DNA of 62,036 bases from Gemmatimonadota bacterium (GCA_016874005.1 VGVQ01000023.1:1-62036), one strand, 5' to 3'. Positions 1 to 9,814 are shown, counted from the first letter of the stretch. Translations and numbers: made by a program. Notes: generated by a model not told the origin, from the letters alone.

Positions 1-2283
1 AGCCAGCGCGGTGGTAGTCGCCCCCGCGATGTCGTCCTTGGCAAAGTTACGGGCGATCGAGCTACTCGTGTTGCCGGCCCGGTCGGTAACGAACGCCGAC
101 CAGTTGTAGTAACCCACGACCGTCCCCGCGTTGTCGCCGCAGTTGGCGTCGTGCTCGGTGGACCGGACGTACAGGTCGGCGAGCGCGGTGGGCAGGCTCC
201 AGAGGTTGGCGCACGCGGCCGTGCCACCGGAGTTGCGCCGGGTGTGGGACACGTTCACCGGGAAGTTGGTGATCGAGTTACCTTGATGGAATCCGGACCG
301 TCCATCGATCGCTTCGATCGCGAAGATATTGGTGGTCACGTGCGCCGACCCCACCTTGTAGATCGTGGTGTTCGCCGTGTCCGAGGCCGTGGAAATGGTG
401 GCGCCCGCACCTGTGGTGCCCGTGGCGAACCGAGCGGTCGGGGCCACTTTATCGACGCCGAACGAGTTCGAGCCGCCGACCTTGCCGGAGGCGTTGCCGA
501 GCGCGTCGGTGGCGGAGGCGCAGATTTGATACCCTTCAGGAGCCAGATCCGACGTCAGCGTCTCGGCCAAATCGGCGCCGGTCGACACGACGTTCACCGC
601 GTTGACGCAATCGGCGCCCACGGCAGTGCCGTTCGGAGTGGCAAAGGTGGTTTCGGACGCGACACCTGAACCCCCGTCGGAGCTGTTGACAGCCGACGCG
701 CCGAAGTTGTACGAGGCGTTGATCCACTTCTTATCGAACGTGGTATCGAACGCCACCGCGCGGAGGGTGACGGTCGGCGCCACGTTGTCGACGAACGGAC
801 CAGTCGGGGCCGGAGCAGCTGGCGTCCCGATCAGGTTGAACCGCTGGGCGCCATCGACCGTATAGGCCGAGCCGACGCCGGTGTAGCCGCCGGCCGCGAC
901 CGTCTGCGGGATGTCGTTCGCGGTCTGCGTGGTGGCAACAGCCGTGTAGCCGGACAGCGCGATCTGCGCTTGCACGGCGCCGCAGGTGAACGTCCCAGCC
1001 GTGGTGTACCCATTGGCGGCGTTGCCGCTCAGGGTGCCGCTGGTCGAAGTCGAGCCGCAGTTGTCGGAGTTCCATTTGAAGGTCGGGGCCGTCGGGGCGA
1101 ACGAGACATAGTTGCCACCGGCCACATTCGCGTTGCCCTTGACCCAGGTCTGACCACCGTTGACCACCGAGGGCGAGGGGCTGGCCGCGACCAAGGTGAC
1201 GGTCGGGGCAACCAGCATCGCGTCGGTGTTTTTCATCACGACCGGGATCGTGTTGGACGAGATCGGCGTGGAGCTGCTGGCCACGAAGATCCGGGCAGTG
1301 ATCCCGCTCGGGCCGTTGGGAATGACTGGCACGTAGAGCGCAGCGGTCGCGCCAAGCTTGAGCTGCGCGGTGTTGGTGCTGAGCACGATGGTCGACGGAA
1401 CCGCTTCGGGCGCCGCCGCCGGCCCAGTCGAGGCGAACGACTGCTCGGCCATGACCTGGCCACCAATCAACGCCTGCGCCTTGGTAATGGTGAAGGAGCC
1501 GTTGTCGACGTTCAGGCTGATCTCGATCTGGCCCCCGACGCCGCTCAAAACGACCGGAGTCTTCAGGTCACCGACGGTGATCGCCTGGATCGAGATCGTC
1601 GCTGGGCTCGGGACCACCACGGTGATCGCCGCGGTGCCGCAGATCGACGTGTTCACAGTCGAGCAGGCCCGGATGACCGCGCTCCCAGCCTTTGACTGTG
1701 CGTTGGCCGTCACCAGACCGGAGGCACTGACCGTCGCCACGGTGTTGTCGAGCGACGTCCAGGTGACCGTCTGGGCCGGGCTGTTCGTACCGGTGACCGT
1801 GGCGGCGAGTTGCACGGACTGAGCCGCGGACGATCCGGTCCCAGCGGTGATGGTCGCGTTGCTTGGCGTTACCGCCACCGCGGTGACGCTGGTGCCAACC
1901 ACGTTGAGGGTCGCGACGCCATTGGCGCTCGAACCACCGGTGGCGCAGGTCGCCGTGGCGCGCACGGCCACCGGACCAGTCGTGGCGTTCGCGGCGATGG
2001 AGACCAACCCGCTCGCGCTCACGGATGCCCGGGCAGCGTCCGAGACGCTCCAAGTCACCGCGGCGTTACAGCCCGCGCTTTGGGTCACGGCGGCGCTCAT
2101 CTGAACGGTCTGACCGGGGCTGACCGAGACCCCGTCAGGGCCAACCGTAACCGTCACCGAGACGATCGGTGGGGGCGGCGGCGGCGGCGGCGGCGGATCG
2201 ACTACCGTGACGTCGTCACCGCAGCCGGCGAGGCCCGCGGCCACGATACCGGTCAACAGTAAAGATCGATGGAACTTGTTCAT
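1..2283 (-). CDS. Ig-like (Big_2-type) repeat surface lipoprotein, 3' end beyond window
   Basis: The frame is open from an ATG at 2283 down to base 1 (761 codons, no stop), so the gene is cut by the window edge. The N-terminus is a lipoprotein signal (hydrophobic LLLTGIVAAGLAG followed by Cys, lipobox LAGC). A run of ten prolines follows, then at least two Big_2-like Ig domains (roughly residues 38-125 and 130-215, with the typical pattern VTWxSxDxxVATVSASGLVT). The remaining ~500 residues are Ser/Thr/Gly/Asn-rich beta-type sequence without a motif I recognise. GGGGAG lies just before the ATG. Probably an outer-membrane-anchored surface or adhesion protein; ligand unknown. Confidence 0.8.
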   Translation of the reverse strand, partial: MNKFHRSLLLTGIVAAGLAGCGDDVTVVDPPPPPPPPPPIVSVTVTVGPDGVSVSPGQTVQMSAAVTQSAGCNAAVTWSVSDAARASVSASGLVSIAANATTGPVAVRATATCATGGSSANGVATLNVVGTSVTAVAVTPSNATITAGTGSSAAQSVQLAATVTGTNSPAQTVTWTSLDNTVATVSASGLVTANAQSKAGSAVIRACSTVNTSICGTAAITVVVPSPATISIQAITVGDLKTPVVLSGVGGQIEISLNVDNGSFTITKAQALIGGQVMAEQSFASTGPAAAPEAVPSTIVLSTNTAQLKLGATAALYVPVIPNGPSGITARIFVASSSTPISSNTIPVVMKNTDAMLVAPTVTLVAASPSPSVVNGGQTWVKGNANVAGGNYVSFAPTAPTFKWNSDNCGSTSTSGTLSGNAANGYTTAGTFTCGAVQAQIALSGYTAVATTQTANDIPQTVAAGGYTGVGSAYTVDGAQRFNLIGTPAAPAPTGPFVDNVAPTVTLRAVAFDTTFDKKWINASYNFGASAVNSSDGGSGVASETTFATPNGTAVGADCVNAVNVVSTGADLAETLTSDLAPEGYQICASATDALGNASGKVGGSNSFGVDKVAPTARFATGTTGAGATISTASDTANTTIYKVGSAHVTTNIFAIEAIDGRSGFHQGNSITNFPVNVSHTRRNSGGTAACANLWSLPTALADLYVRSTEHDANCGDNAGTVVGYYNWSAFVTDRAGNTSSSIARNFAKDDIAGATTTALA

Positions 2284-2897
2284 TCAGCTCCCCCTATGAA
2301 CGTTTGACTGCATGAAGTGATTAGCCACCACTTCCACCGGGAACACACCTAACAACTACGTATTTCTGCCAAATTCCGATGAAGTCTAGCGAAAGACCGA
2401 ATCCGCCGCTGTGACGGAGCGCACATTTGCTCCCATCAAAGTCGGCAGACTGGACCCTTCCCCCGAAATCCTAACCCCCAAATTCGACCAGCGAGTGACC
2501 GAGAAGGCGGACCACACTCTCGACCAACCCTGACCAGCGACTGCAAACTTTGAATGCTTGGGTATCGAACGACGCGCCAAGATAGCCAACGCCTGCCCGG
2601 CGGTCAAGGACGCAACCCCATTCGACCCAACGCGTTGCCTCATTTGCCCTCCCCCAGGGCCTCGGAAGCACCCGAAAACCCCAGTATCCCGCCCCAAGCG
2701 ACCAACCCCAATTCGGCCGCTGGCAAGAACCCAGGCAATGACCGTGCCGGAAGTGCAAATTGTGACGCAGGTTACACCAGCCAGCCCCAAGACCGATCAG
2801 GTGACTGAATTCCGGTCGTCTGGCGCGCGGTTCATGCAGTGCGGCTCGCAATGCAAGCCGGGGGGCTTTGGACCCGGGTACCCCTCCGGAGAGACGC
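2284..2897. other. 614-bp intergenic region, no convincing gene
   Basis: This stretch separates the lipoprotein start (2283) from the stop of the thioredoxin-like gene (2898). Its first ~280 bases are richer in A+T than the flanks and must hold the lipoprotein promoter on the minus strand, but I could not pick a confident -35/-10 pair. Open frames on both strands here translate to low-complexity Pro/Arg/Gly sequence and look like GC-driven shadows. No tRNA, terminator or repeat stands out. Confidence 0.5.
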
Positions 2898-3452
2898 CTA
2901 GTCGCTCCGGGGGAGGGCCAACCGGGCCAACCGGACGGCGGCCGCCACCGATTGGGCAAGCTCCGCCGCCGGTACCTTCCCGGCCATCCGATGGGCGATT
3001 CGCCCGGCGTCGTCGACCAGCACGAAGGTCCAGTCGCTCGGCCGAGCCCCGAAGGCGCGGAGGACCCGGCCGGCGGAATCCGGGAACACCCCGACCGAGG
3101 AAAACCGCGGAAACCCCTCGAGGTCGGCCCGCCCAGCCCGGACGATCGCCACCTTCACGTCCGCGGCGATCGCCGTGTCGAGGATCGGCCGGTACTCCTC
3201 CCACGCCGCCCGATCCCCGGCCGGCCCGAAGACCAACAGGACCACCCGACCCAACTCGGCGCTGAGCCGAAATGCCTGTCCAGCGCCGCCTGCCGCCCCC
3301 GGCGCCAGGAGGTTGCCCTCAACCCTCGGAGCCGGTTGTCCGACCTTGGCCGACCCGACCAGGCCGGCGCGGACCGGCGCCTGGGCCGAGCCGGCCGCGG
3401 CGCCGACCCCGAGGAGGAAGATCGCCTGCAGTCCGACGGCCCGGGGGGTCAT
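2898..3452 (-). CDS. Secreted thioredoxin/AhpC-fold protein lacking a CxxC
   Basis: 184 aa. The ATG at 3452 overlaps the stop of the upstream tlpA-like gene (ATGA), so the two are translationally coupled. The N-terminus is a Sec signal (IFLLGVGAAAGSAQA). The body looks like the thioredoxin/alkyl-hydroperoxide-reductase fold: VGQPAPRVEG at about 37-46, VVLLVFGP at about 70-77, then TFVLVDDAGRIAHR. Where active relatives have CxxC after the VF strand, this protein reads GPAGDRAAW, and it has no cysteine at all. It is therefore likely a redox-inactive periplasmic partner of TlpA. The family call is by motif pattern only. Confidence 0.65.
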   Translation of the reverse strand: MTPRAVGLQAIFLLGVGAAAGSAQAPVRAGLVGSAKVGQPAPRVEGNLLAPGAAGGAGQAFRLSAELGRVVLLVFGPAGDRAAWEEYRPILDTAIAADVKVAIVRAGRADLEGFPRFSSVGVFPDSAGRVLRAFGARPSDWTFVLVDDAGRIAHRMAGKVPAAELAQSVAAAVRLARLALPRSD

Positions 3453-3964
3453 TTCGCCGCAACCTTGGCGACGGCGGCACCGATGTCCTGGTCCTCGCCG
3501 CTGCCGGTGTAGCGAACCACGCCGGCGGCGTCGACGACCATGATGAACCCCGTGGTCGGCACCTCGTATGCCCGGGCGGACACGCCCTGATCGTCGTAGA
3601 GCGTGCGGAAGGGCGGTTTGTGGACCGCGAGGTACCGGCGGACTCGCTCCTTCGATTCGTTGACCGCGATGTTGACCCCGATGATCGCCACCCGGTCGCC
3701 GTATTCGGCCTTGACCTTCTCGAGTTGGGGCATCAGCGCCTTGCAGACCGAGCACCACGATGCCCAGAACTCGAAGACCACCGGCTTCTTTCCGACCACG
3801 GTCGCCAGGTCGAAGGGCTGCCCGTCGAGGTCGCGAATCGATACGATCGGAAGCTTGGTCCCGACCGGAAGGCCGGCGTCGAATTGAGCGGCGGCCGGGC
3901 CGACCGTACCAGCCATCGCGGCCATGACCGCCAGCCCCAGTCCCAGCTGCCGAGCTAGACCCAT
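3449..3964 (-). CDS. TlpA-family thiol:disulfide oxidoreductase
   Basis: 171 aa with a signal peptide (LGLGLAVMAAMAGTVGPAAA, cleaved before Q27). The thioredoxin-fold domain carries FWASWCSVC (Cys71/Cys74) and the cis-Pro region YEVPTTGFIMVVD. Such proteins use electrons passed across the membrane by CcdA/DsbD-type proteins to reduce periplasmic disulfides, for example apocytochrome c. The ATG at 3964 lies inside the end of the DsbD-like gene (10-base overlap), which supports a shared function. Start chosen because the signal peptide begins there; the open frame upstream is low-complexity. Confidence 0.88.
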   Translation of the reverse strand: MGLARQLGLGLAVMAAMAGTVGPAAAQFDAGLPVGTKLPIVSIRDLDGQPFDLATVVGKKPVVFEFWASWCSVCKALMPQLEKVKAEYGDRVAIIGVNIAVNESKERVRRYLAVHKPPFRTLYDDQGVSARAYEVPTTGFIMVVDAAGVVRYTGSGEDQDIGAAVAKVAAK

Positions 3965-4671
3965 ACCGTCCCCATCTTCACGAAGTAGTACTGCGCCATG
4001 GCCAACATGATGACGCCGGCGGCCCGTTTGACCCACACCGTCCACTGGCCAGGTTTGGGCAGGGCCGCCAGGACGCCGGAGAAGATCCCCACCGCCACCA
4101 ACAACGCGGTCATCCCGAGGCTGAAGACAAAGAGGTAGACGAAGCCGAGCACCGCGCTCTGGGTGGCACCGACGAAGGTCAGCACGGCGGCGAAGGCCGG
4201 CGCCCCGCACGGCGCCGCGACCAACCCCGAAGTCGCTCCCATCAGGAAGACCGCACCTAACGACTGGCCGCCCAACCGGCCGGCCCACTGGAGGAGTCGT
4301 TCCGGAACGAGCACCGGGATGACGTCGAGCATCGCCAGCGCCGCGACCAGCAGGAGGTTGCCCACGACGAAGTAGGCCCACGGGTTGGCGCTGATGGTGC
4401 CGAAGAGCGTCCCGGTCAGGCCCGCGATCACCCCGAGCAGGGCGTAGACCGAGGCCAGCCCGACGGCGTAGGTCAGGCTCATCAGCACGGTTCGCCCGCG
4501 GGAGCGACCCACGGCACCCGCCCCACCCAGGATCCCGGCCGTGATCGGGATCATCGGATAGACGCAGGGCGTCAGGCTGGTGACCAGGCCGGCGCCGAAA
4601 AGCACCGGCATCGCCGCCCAGGGCTGGTCGAGGAGGGGGGACTGGAGCACGTCAGACGACGGTCTTGGCAT
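3955..4671 (-). CDS. DsbD/CcdA-type transmembrane electron transporter
   Basis: About 238 aa from the ATG at 4671, which has GGAG six bases upstream; an ATG at 4683 is also possible. It has six or so hydrophobic helices and the two family cysteine motifs, TPCVYPMIP near the N-terminus and [11 protein letters not shown] in the middle. These carry reducing equivalents from cytoplasmic thioredoxin to the periplasm. The length matches the membrane core of DsbD without its periplasmic domains, which the following tlpA-like gene could replace. Its start overlaps the end of ispG by about 20 bases. It is distinct from the CcdA at 26457-27185. Confidence 0.85.
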   Translation of the reverse strand: MPRPSSDVLQSPLLDQPWAAMPVLFGAGLVTSLTPCVYPMIPITAGILGGAGAVGRSRGRTVLMSLTYAVGLASVYALLGVIAGLTGTLFGTISANPWAYFVVGNLLLVAALAMLDVIPVLVPERLLQWAGRLGGQSLGAVFLMGATSGLVAAPCGAPAFAAVLTFVGATQSAVLGFVYLFVFSLGMTALLVAVGIFSGVLAALPKPGQWTVWVKRAAGVIMLAMAQYYFVKMGTVWV

Positions 4672-5887
4672 GGCCCGCTCCATAGCGGGCCGCCACGTAC
4701 TCGTTCAAGATGACGAGGAACTCCGCCACGATCGCGTCGCCCTTCAAGGTCTTGAGGAGCCGCCCGTCGACGAACACCGGTGCCTTCGGCTCCTCGAAGG
4801 TGCCCGGCAGCGAGATCCCGATGTTGGCATGTTTCGATTCTCCGGGCCCGTTCACGACGCAACCCATGACCGCCACTTTCATCGTCTCGACGCCCGGGTG
4901 GAGGGCCTTCCAGACCGGCATTTGATCGCGGAGGTAGTCTTGAATCTCCTGCGCCATCGACTGGAAAAACGTGCTGGTGGTCCGGCCGCAGCCCGGGCAG
5001 GCGGTGACCTGGGGGAGAAAACTGCGAAGCTCGAGGGACTGGAGGATCTGTTGAGCCACCCGGACCTCCTCGGCCCGATCCCCGCCGGGTGCCGGAGTGA
5101 GGCTCACCCTGATGGTGTCGCCGATGCCCTCTTGGAGCAGGATCGCGAGGCCGGCGGTCGAGGCAACGACCCCTTTCATGCCGAGCCCCGCCTCGGTCAG
5201 GCCGAGGTGGAGGGGATACTCGGTTCGCGGCGCCAGGCGACGGTAGACGTCGACCAAGTCCTGCACCCCGGAGACCTTGGCCGACAAGACGATCTTGTCA
5301 TGGCCGAGGCCACAGCCTTCGGCGAACTCAGCCGAGCGGACCGCGCTCTCGCACATCGCCTCGAGGGTGACGTCGCGGGCGTCGCGTGGGTCGGGCCGGG
5401 CCGCGTTGGCGTCCATCAGCTCGGTCAGGAGCTGCTGGTCGAGGGAGCCCCAATTGACCCCGATTCGAACCGGCTTGTGGTAACGAACGGCCACCTCGAC
5501 GATCGCCCGGAAATGCTCGTCATGACGCTTGGTGCCGACGTTGCCGGGATTGATCCGGTACTTGGCCAATGCCATGGCGCAGTCGGGAAACCGGGTGAGG
5601 AGGAGGTGTCCGTTGTAGTGAAAGTCGCCCACGATCGGAACGTCGAGCCCCCGGTCGCGGAGGCGCTGGACGATTTCGGGGACGGCTCGGGCCGCCTGAT
5701 CGGTGTTGACGGTGATCCGGACCACCTCGCTGCCGGCCTGGGCAAGGAGAGCGACCTGCTCGGCCGTGGCGTGGGCATCCGCGGTGTCGGTGTTGGTCAT
5801 CGACTGCACCATCACCGGGTGTTGGGAACCGACCGGAACGGGTCCGATCCAGACGGTCGTGGTACGACGACGGGGGGCGGGCGCCAT
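4652..5887 (-). CDS. ispG: 4-hydroxy-3-methylbut-2-enyl diphosphate synthase (IspG/GcpE)
   Basis: 411 aa, the normal length for the two-domain bacterial enzyme. It converts MEcPP to HMBPP in the MEP isoprenoid pathway using a 4Fe-4S cluster. Landmarks are the N-terminal [19 protein letters not shown] strand, [12 protein letters not shown], and the C-terminal cluster ligands CPGCGRTT and GCVVNGPGE. It heads an overlapping run with the CcdA/TlpA genes. No Shine-Dalgarno is obvious. An AT-rich GATTAAACT lies about 8 bases before the ATG, which could be a -10 of a short-leader transcript (inference). Confidence 0.96.
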   Translation of the reverse strand: MAPAPRRRTTTVWIGPVPVGSQHPVMVQSMTNTDTADAHATAEQVALLAQAGSEVVRITVNTDQAARAVPEIVQRLRDRGLDVPIVGDFHYNGHLLLTRFPDCAMALAKYRINPGNVGTKRHDEHFRAIVEVAVRYHKPVRIGVNWGSLDQQLLTELMDANAARPDPRDARDVTLEAMCESAVRSAEFAEGCGLGHDKIVLSAKVSGVQDLVDVYRRLAPRTEYPLHLGLTEAGLGMKGVVASTAGLAILLQEGIGDTIRVSLTPAPGGDRAEEVRVAQQILQSLELRSFLPQVTACPGCGRTTSTFFQSMAQEIQDYLRDQMPVWKALHPGVETMKVAVMGCVVNGPGESKHANIGISLPGTFEEPKAPVFVDGRLLKTLKGDAIVAEFLVILNEYVAARYGAGHAKTVV

Positions 5888-5950
5888 GGCGGAAGTTTAA
5901 TCGTCCGCCCTGGCGCCCGCCCCCCGATTCCCGTCCGGTGTCGGTGCCGC

Positions 5951-6211
5951 TCAGCCGAGTCCGAGCTGCTTGATCAACCGGGCCCAGTCCGTGTCCGAAA
6001 CGGTGCCATCGGCCTTCAGCGGCGTGAGGGCGGCCATGATCTCGGCCCGGGTCCCCCCGATCCGCCGGTCCCGTAACTCCGAGATCATCCGGGAGAACCG
6101 GTGCTCGTACTCATCCGCGGCGTACTTGCCCGAGGCGCGCCCGTCGCTCAACGCTTTGAGTTCCTGGGCAACCCGAGCCGGGTTGACGGGGGTCAGCTTT
6201 TCATCGGCCAT
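5951..6211 (-). CDS. Small protein of unknown function (86 aa)
   Basis: The ATG at 6211 gives an 86-residue, helix-rich, charged protein with no signal peptide or membrane segment. It begins MADEKLTPVNPARVAQELKA and ends LIKQLGLG. I recognise no family. The longer frame to 6319 adds Arg-rich shadow-like sequence. It lies 62 bases downstream of the HD-GYP gene on the same strand and 63 bases before ispG, so it could be the last gene of the HD-GYP unit. Confidence 0.6.
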   Translation of the reverse strand: MADEKLTPVNPARVAQELKALSDGRASGKYAADEYEHRFSRMISELRDRRIGGTRAEIMAALTPLKADGTVSDTDWARLIKQLGLG

Positions 6212-6273
6212 CCGAGTTGGGCTCCATTGATCGGGGTCTGATCGGCGTCGGTGCGCCGCCCGGAGCCGCTGGA

Positions 6274-7578
6274 TCAGCCCCGGTTCGGCAATACGCTCGC
6301 GCCTTCCGGCTCGTTGCACAAGTGGTCGGTTGCCGGAAGCTCGCCGCTCGGACCTTCGGGAGCGGGTTCCGCCGGCGCAACTGGGAGGCGGGTGACGAGT
6401 GCCTCCTCGATCATGGCCCGGAACACCCGGACCAGGTCAGGGTCGAGCTCACGACCCGCCTGCTCGTCGAGATAGGCCATGGCTTGGTCGGGGACCCACG
6501 CCTGCCGGTAGGGCCGGTCGGTGCAGAGGGCGTCGTAGATATCGCAGATGTGAACGATGCGGCTGGCGTAGTGGCACGCTCGGGGGAAGCGGAGGACCGG
6601 GTAGCCGCCGCCGTTCAGATAGATATGGTGCTCGTAGGCCACGACAGCGGCCAGTCCGAGACCGCGTTCCCGCTCGAGGATCATCCGAGCACCTTCGACC
6701 GGGTGACGTTGGATGACCGCTCGCTCCTCGTCGGTGTATCGACCTGGCTTGACCAGGAGTTCGTGGGGAATGGCCACCTTGCCGATGTCGTGCAACAACC
6801 CCGCGACGCCAATGGCGCGAACCTCGGCCGGGGAAAGCCCGAGGCGCTCGGCCAGGCCCATCGCGAGCACCGACACGTTGCAGGCGTGGGTGGTGGTGTA
6901 CTGATCGTACTCCTTGAGCATCAGGAGCGGAACCAGCATCTGCTCCTGCTGGTGCATCGCGGCGGCCAGGGAGTGCACCACCGCCTCCACTTCGGCCATG
7001 GGAATCGGGCGGCTCTGGGAGACTTCGGCGTGGATCCAGCGGACGGCGGCGATCTCCTCGGTGAGGGTCACCGCAACGCCGGACTGACCCTCGCCAGCGG
7101 TTCCTGCCGCTCCCGCGCCTTCGGAAGGAGACCCCTCCCCGATTCCGCCGGGCCCGGCGTCGCCAACATTCCCGGGATCTCGAACCGAGACCTGTCCAAA
7201 GCGCATCGGCGGCCGGACCATCTGGCGCCGCAGCGCGGTGTCGACGCAGCGACCGGTCAGTTGGGTGGCCAGCTCTTCGAGGAAATCACGATAGGCGTCG
7301 CGATTCACGTCGGCATCGATCTCGATGCGCTCGATCCGGGCCGCCGCCAACTTGCTGGCCCAATCCCAGTGCCCGAGTTCGGTCATGACCCGGGATCCGA
7401 CCACGGCCTCCCCACCGAGGAACGAGTAGCCGACCGAGGCATGATCTCCCATCAGCCGGAGCAACTGGTCGAAGGACGAGTCGAGCGCCTTGGCCCGCGC
7501 TGGGTGGCCGTCGGCATAGAGCGACATCGTGGCCAGGGCCTGGCCCATCGAGATCAGGAAGGCACCTTCGGGCGTCAT
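6274..7578 (-). CDS. HD-GYP domain protein (putative c-di-GMP phosphodiesterase)
   Basis: 434 aa from the ATG at 7578, which overlaps the preceding stop (ATGA). The C-terminal half is a full HD-GYP domain: THACNVS near 230, LLHDIGKVAIP (HD 263-264), the HH pair at 317-318 and the GGGYP signature at 323-327, so metal-dependent hydrolysis of c-di-GMP is likely. Residues 1-110 form a separate domain beginning LYADGHPAR, which resembles the N-terminus of the neighbouring upstream protein. A Gly/Ser/Ala linker (about 135-168) joins the halves. The C-terminal ~40 residues are Pro/Glu-rich. Confidence 0.9.
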   Translation of the reverse strand: MTPEGAFLISMGQALATMSLYADGHPARAKALDSSFDQLLRLMGDHASVGYSFLGGEAVVGSRVMTELGHWDWASKLAAARIERIEIDADVNRDAYRDFLEELATQLTGRCVDTALRRQMVRPPMRFGQVSVRDPGNVGDAGPGGIGEGSPSEGAGAAGTAGEGQSGVAVTLTEEIAAVRWIHAEVSQSRPIPMAEVEAVVHSLAAAMHQQEQMLVPLLMLKEYDQYTTTHACNVSVLAMGLAERLGLSPAEVRAIGVAGLLHDIGKVAIPHELLVKPGRYTDEERAVIQRHPVEGARMILERERGLGLAAVVAYEHHIYLNGGGYPVLRFPRACHYASRIVHICDIYDALCTDRPYRQAWVPDQAMAYLDEQAGRELDPDLVRVFRAMIEEALVTRLPVAPAEPAPEGPSGELPATDHLCNEPEGASVLPNRG

Positions 7579-9635
7579 CGGGCACCTCCCCCGGCGGCTG
7601 CGGCGACCTCGGCGTCGGATGAGGTTCGGGCGAGGTCGAGCGCCTTGGCCACCTCCGGGTGGTCGGCCCACCGGGCGGCGAGCGCGGCCAATTTGGCGAT
7701 GACGACCGGCGACGCGGGAGCGATCCGCCGGCGGCGGAACCAACCCCGGCGGACGACCAGGCCCGCCAGCAGCAGTTGCCGAATCGAGGGCGTGTCGAAC
7801 TGGGCCAGCGCCGGGATCGCTCGGGCTTTGAGTTCCGGGGATCGCCGGGGACTGTTGAGCAGTTGAATCAGCCTGCTCAGACACTGCCTGGGCATCTCCG
7901 TGCGCCCGACCTCGAGCGCGAGGCGGACGACCCGCTCGTCTTCGTCAGCGAGGCCGTGGTAAAGGGCGTCGTCGCGCTCCGCCGGGCGCCGGACCATCAA
8001 TTGGAGCGCTTCGAGACGCACCAGCGGCTCCGGAGCATCGAGGTAGTCACGGACGCTGAAGCTCTCAGGGAGGTCCGGCAACTGGGACAGAACGTGGAGA
8101 TAGTGCCGCCGCTGCTCCGGGGTTGCCCCACGGACTCGCTCCCACACGGCGTGCTGGCCCTGACTCCCGAGCGACAAGACATGCTCGATCACCTCGCGTT
8201 GGGTCTCGAGGGTTGCGATGGCGGGGAGTCGGTCGAGGAGGAGGGCGACGCCATCGACGCCGACTCGTCCGAGGATCTCGCGAATGGCGTCTGGTCGGAG
8301 GTCTCCTCGATCGAGCACCCGCCGGAGATTCGCCGGCGCCACCAGCAGAGCCCAGATGGCTTCGGCGGCTCGGTTGGGCCCGGTGATGTCCGCCAAGATC
8401 TGGACCAAGTCGGTCACCGCGCCGGAGGCGATAACCTGCTCGACCGACTCGACCACCAGGTCGCCCGTGGCGTCGGTCTCGAGCGCGATTTGCGCCAGCC
8501 GGAGCCCTTCGGACGTCGGGGCGCCGTGGGCTGGCCCGGCAAGATCGTGCCGGGCCAGCACGTCGAGGATGTGCCCGTGGGCTTTCGAGTTGGGATCGGC
8601 CAGGGTCCAGTCCTGAACCAAGGCCCGGACCAGAAGGCGAAGGTCTCGACCGGAGGCCGAGCGAACCGGAGCCCCGGGGGTCGACTGCCCCGCCATCTTT
8701 CGCATCAGCCGGAGGAAGACCGCGGAGAACTTCTGGCCCTCGTCACGGGCAGCACTTTCGATGACCTCGATCAGGGCCACAGCCGGGAGCCACTCGGAAG
8801 CCGGCAGCAATTTGGCGCGGCCTTCGGCGTGTCTCAGGTTGATCTCGAGCACCTTGGCGAGCGCCTCGCGGGGCACGGTGGCGAGCAAGGCCTCGATTTT
8901 GGCTTCGGCATCGAGCCGGGCCTGGCCTTCGAGACACTGGGCCATCCGGCCGAGTCGCTCCAGGGCCGCGGCGAGGGCGCTGCGAGCCTCCGGGCCGGCC
9001 AGCCGTTCCGCGAGCAACGCCAGGTCCGGGTCGATCGACGCACGACCGCCCCCACCAAGTCCCCGGCCAGCCGCCGAACCACCGCCCCCACCCTCGCCCT
9101 CGCCACCGATGGCGGTGATTCGCGCCAGCTCCTCCCAGAGCCGATCGACTTCGAGATCGACCCCGCCGTCCAGCAAGCCGAGGGCGCCTAACGCCATCGG
9201 GGCGAACTCGAGTTTCGGGGTCGGCGAAACCGGCAGTGCCTCGGCGAGGTGACCGAGGGCATGTCGCGGGGACTCGACGGCCAACGCTTCCAACGCCGCG
9301 GTGAACTCTCCCAGGCTCAGGCCACCGTGGAAGACGAGGCTCCCGACTTGGCGGCGATGAAGGCGCGCGGCCAGGTCCCGAATGATGAAGTGATCCGGGT
9401 CGCTGACCCCCTCGCCGACGACGAACTGGGTTTGTCCCACGCCCAGCCGCCAGGGCGATTCTTCAGCCAGGAGGCCTTGGAGCGCCTGAAACGCCGCTTC
9501 GACGGCCGCTAGCCGCATCGGATGGCCGGGGGGATAGGCCCGGAGCTTGTGAATGCCAACCCCGAGGTGGCCCAGGAAACTGACCACCTCCGCGGGAACG
9601 AAAGGCCGTAGCGGCACCTCGGCGGGGGCCGTCAC
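7575..9635 (-). CDS. Large helical-repeat protein coupled to the HD-GYP gene
   Basis: 686 aa, GTG start at 9635. I do not recognise the family as a whole. Residues about 15-125 contain AYPPGHPMRLAAVEAAF, a pattern shared with the N-terminus of the HD-GYP protein. A Gly-rich stretch follows near 185-200. The rest is Leu/Ala-rich alpha-helical and looks HEAT/ARM-like (for example near 530-620, LLRALQLMVRRPAERDDAL-type repeats). No signal peptide or membrane helix. Coupling by ATGA overlap suggests a scaffold or regulator that works with the HD-GYP enzyme. Confidence 0.75.
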   Translation of the reverse strand: MTAPAEVPLRPFVPAEVVSFLGHLGVGIHKLRAYPPGHPMRLAAVEAAFQALQGLLAEESPWRLGVGQTQFVVGEGVSDPDHFIIRDLAARLHRRQVGSLVFHGGLSLGEFTAALEALAVESPRHALGHLAEALPVSPTPKLEFAPMALGALGLLDGGVDLEVDRLWEELARITAIGGEGEGGGGGSAAGRGLGGGGRASIDPDLALLAERLAGPEARSALAAALERLGRMAQCLEGQARLDAEAKIEALLATVPREALAKVLEINLRHAEGRAKLLPASEWLPAVALIEVIESAARDEGQKFSAVFLRLMRKMAGQSTPGAPVRSASGRDLRLLVRALVQDWTLADPNSKAHGHILDVLARHDLAGPAHGAPTSEGLRLAQIALETDATGDLVVESVEQVIASGAVTDLVQILADITGPNRAAEAIWALLVAPANLRRVLDRGDLRPDAIREILGRVGVDGVALLLDRLPAIATLETQREVIEHVLSLGSQGQHAVWERVRGATPEQRRHYLHVLSQLPDLPESFSVRDYLDAPEPLVRLEALQLMVRRPAERDDALYHGLADEDERVVRLALEVGRTEMPRQCLSRLIQLLNSPRRSPELKARAIPALAQFDTPSIRQLLLAGLVVRRGWFRRRRIAPASPVVIAKLAALAARWADHPEVAKALDLARTSSDAEVAAAAGGGAR

Positions 9636-9814
9636 GAGCTGTCGTTCCGGGGTCGGGCGCGGTTGGGCACAGCCGAGGGAGGGGCAGAAACCGCGCCAGG
9701 GGCCATTCGGCCCGGACGCTGCCCCCTATCCTCTTTCTTGGCAACAACTTGAGTCTATTTCGAGAGCCGATCCGCACCGCCAGCGGCGGTGGTGGCGGAA
9801 CCGGGCCGTCGCGT

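Noticed and set aside
2386-2959. Open frames of 134 and 162 codons in the first intergenic region
   Set aside because: No start signals, domain or periodicity of real coding sequence; they overlap each other in different frames.
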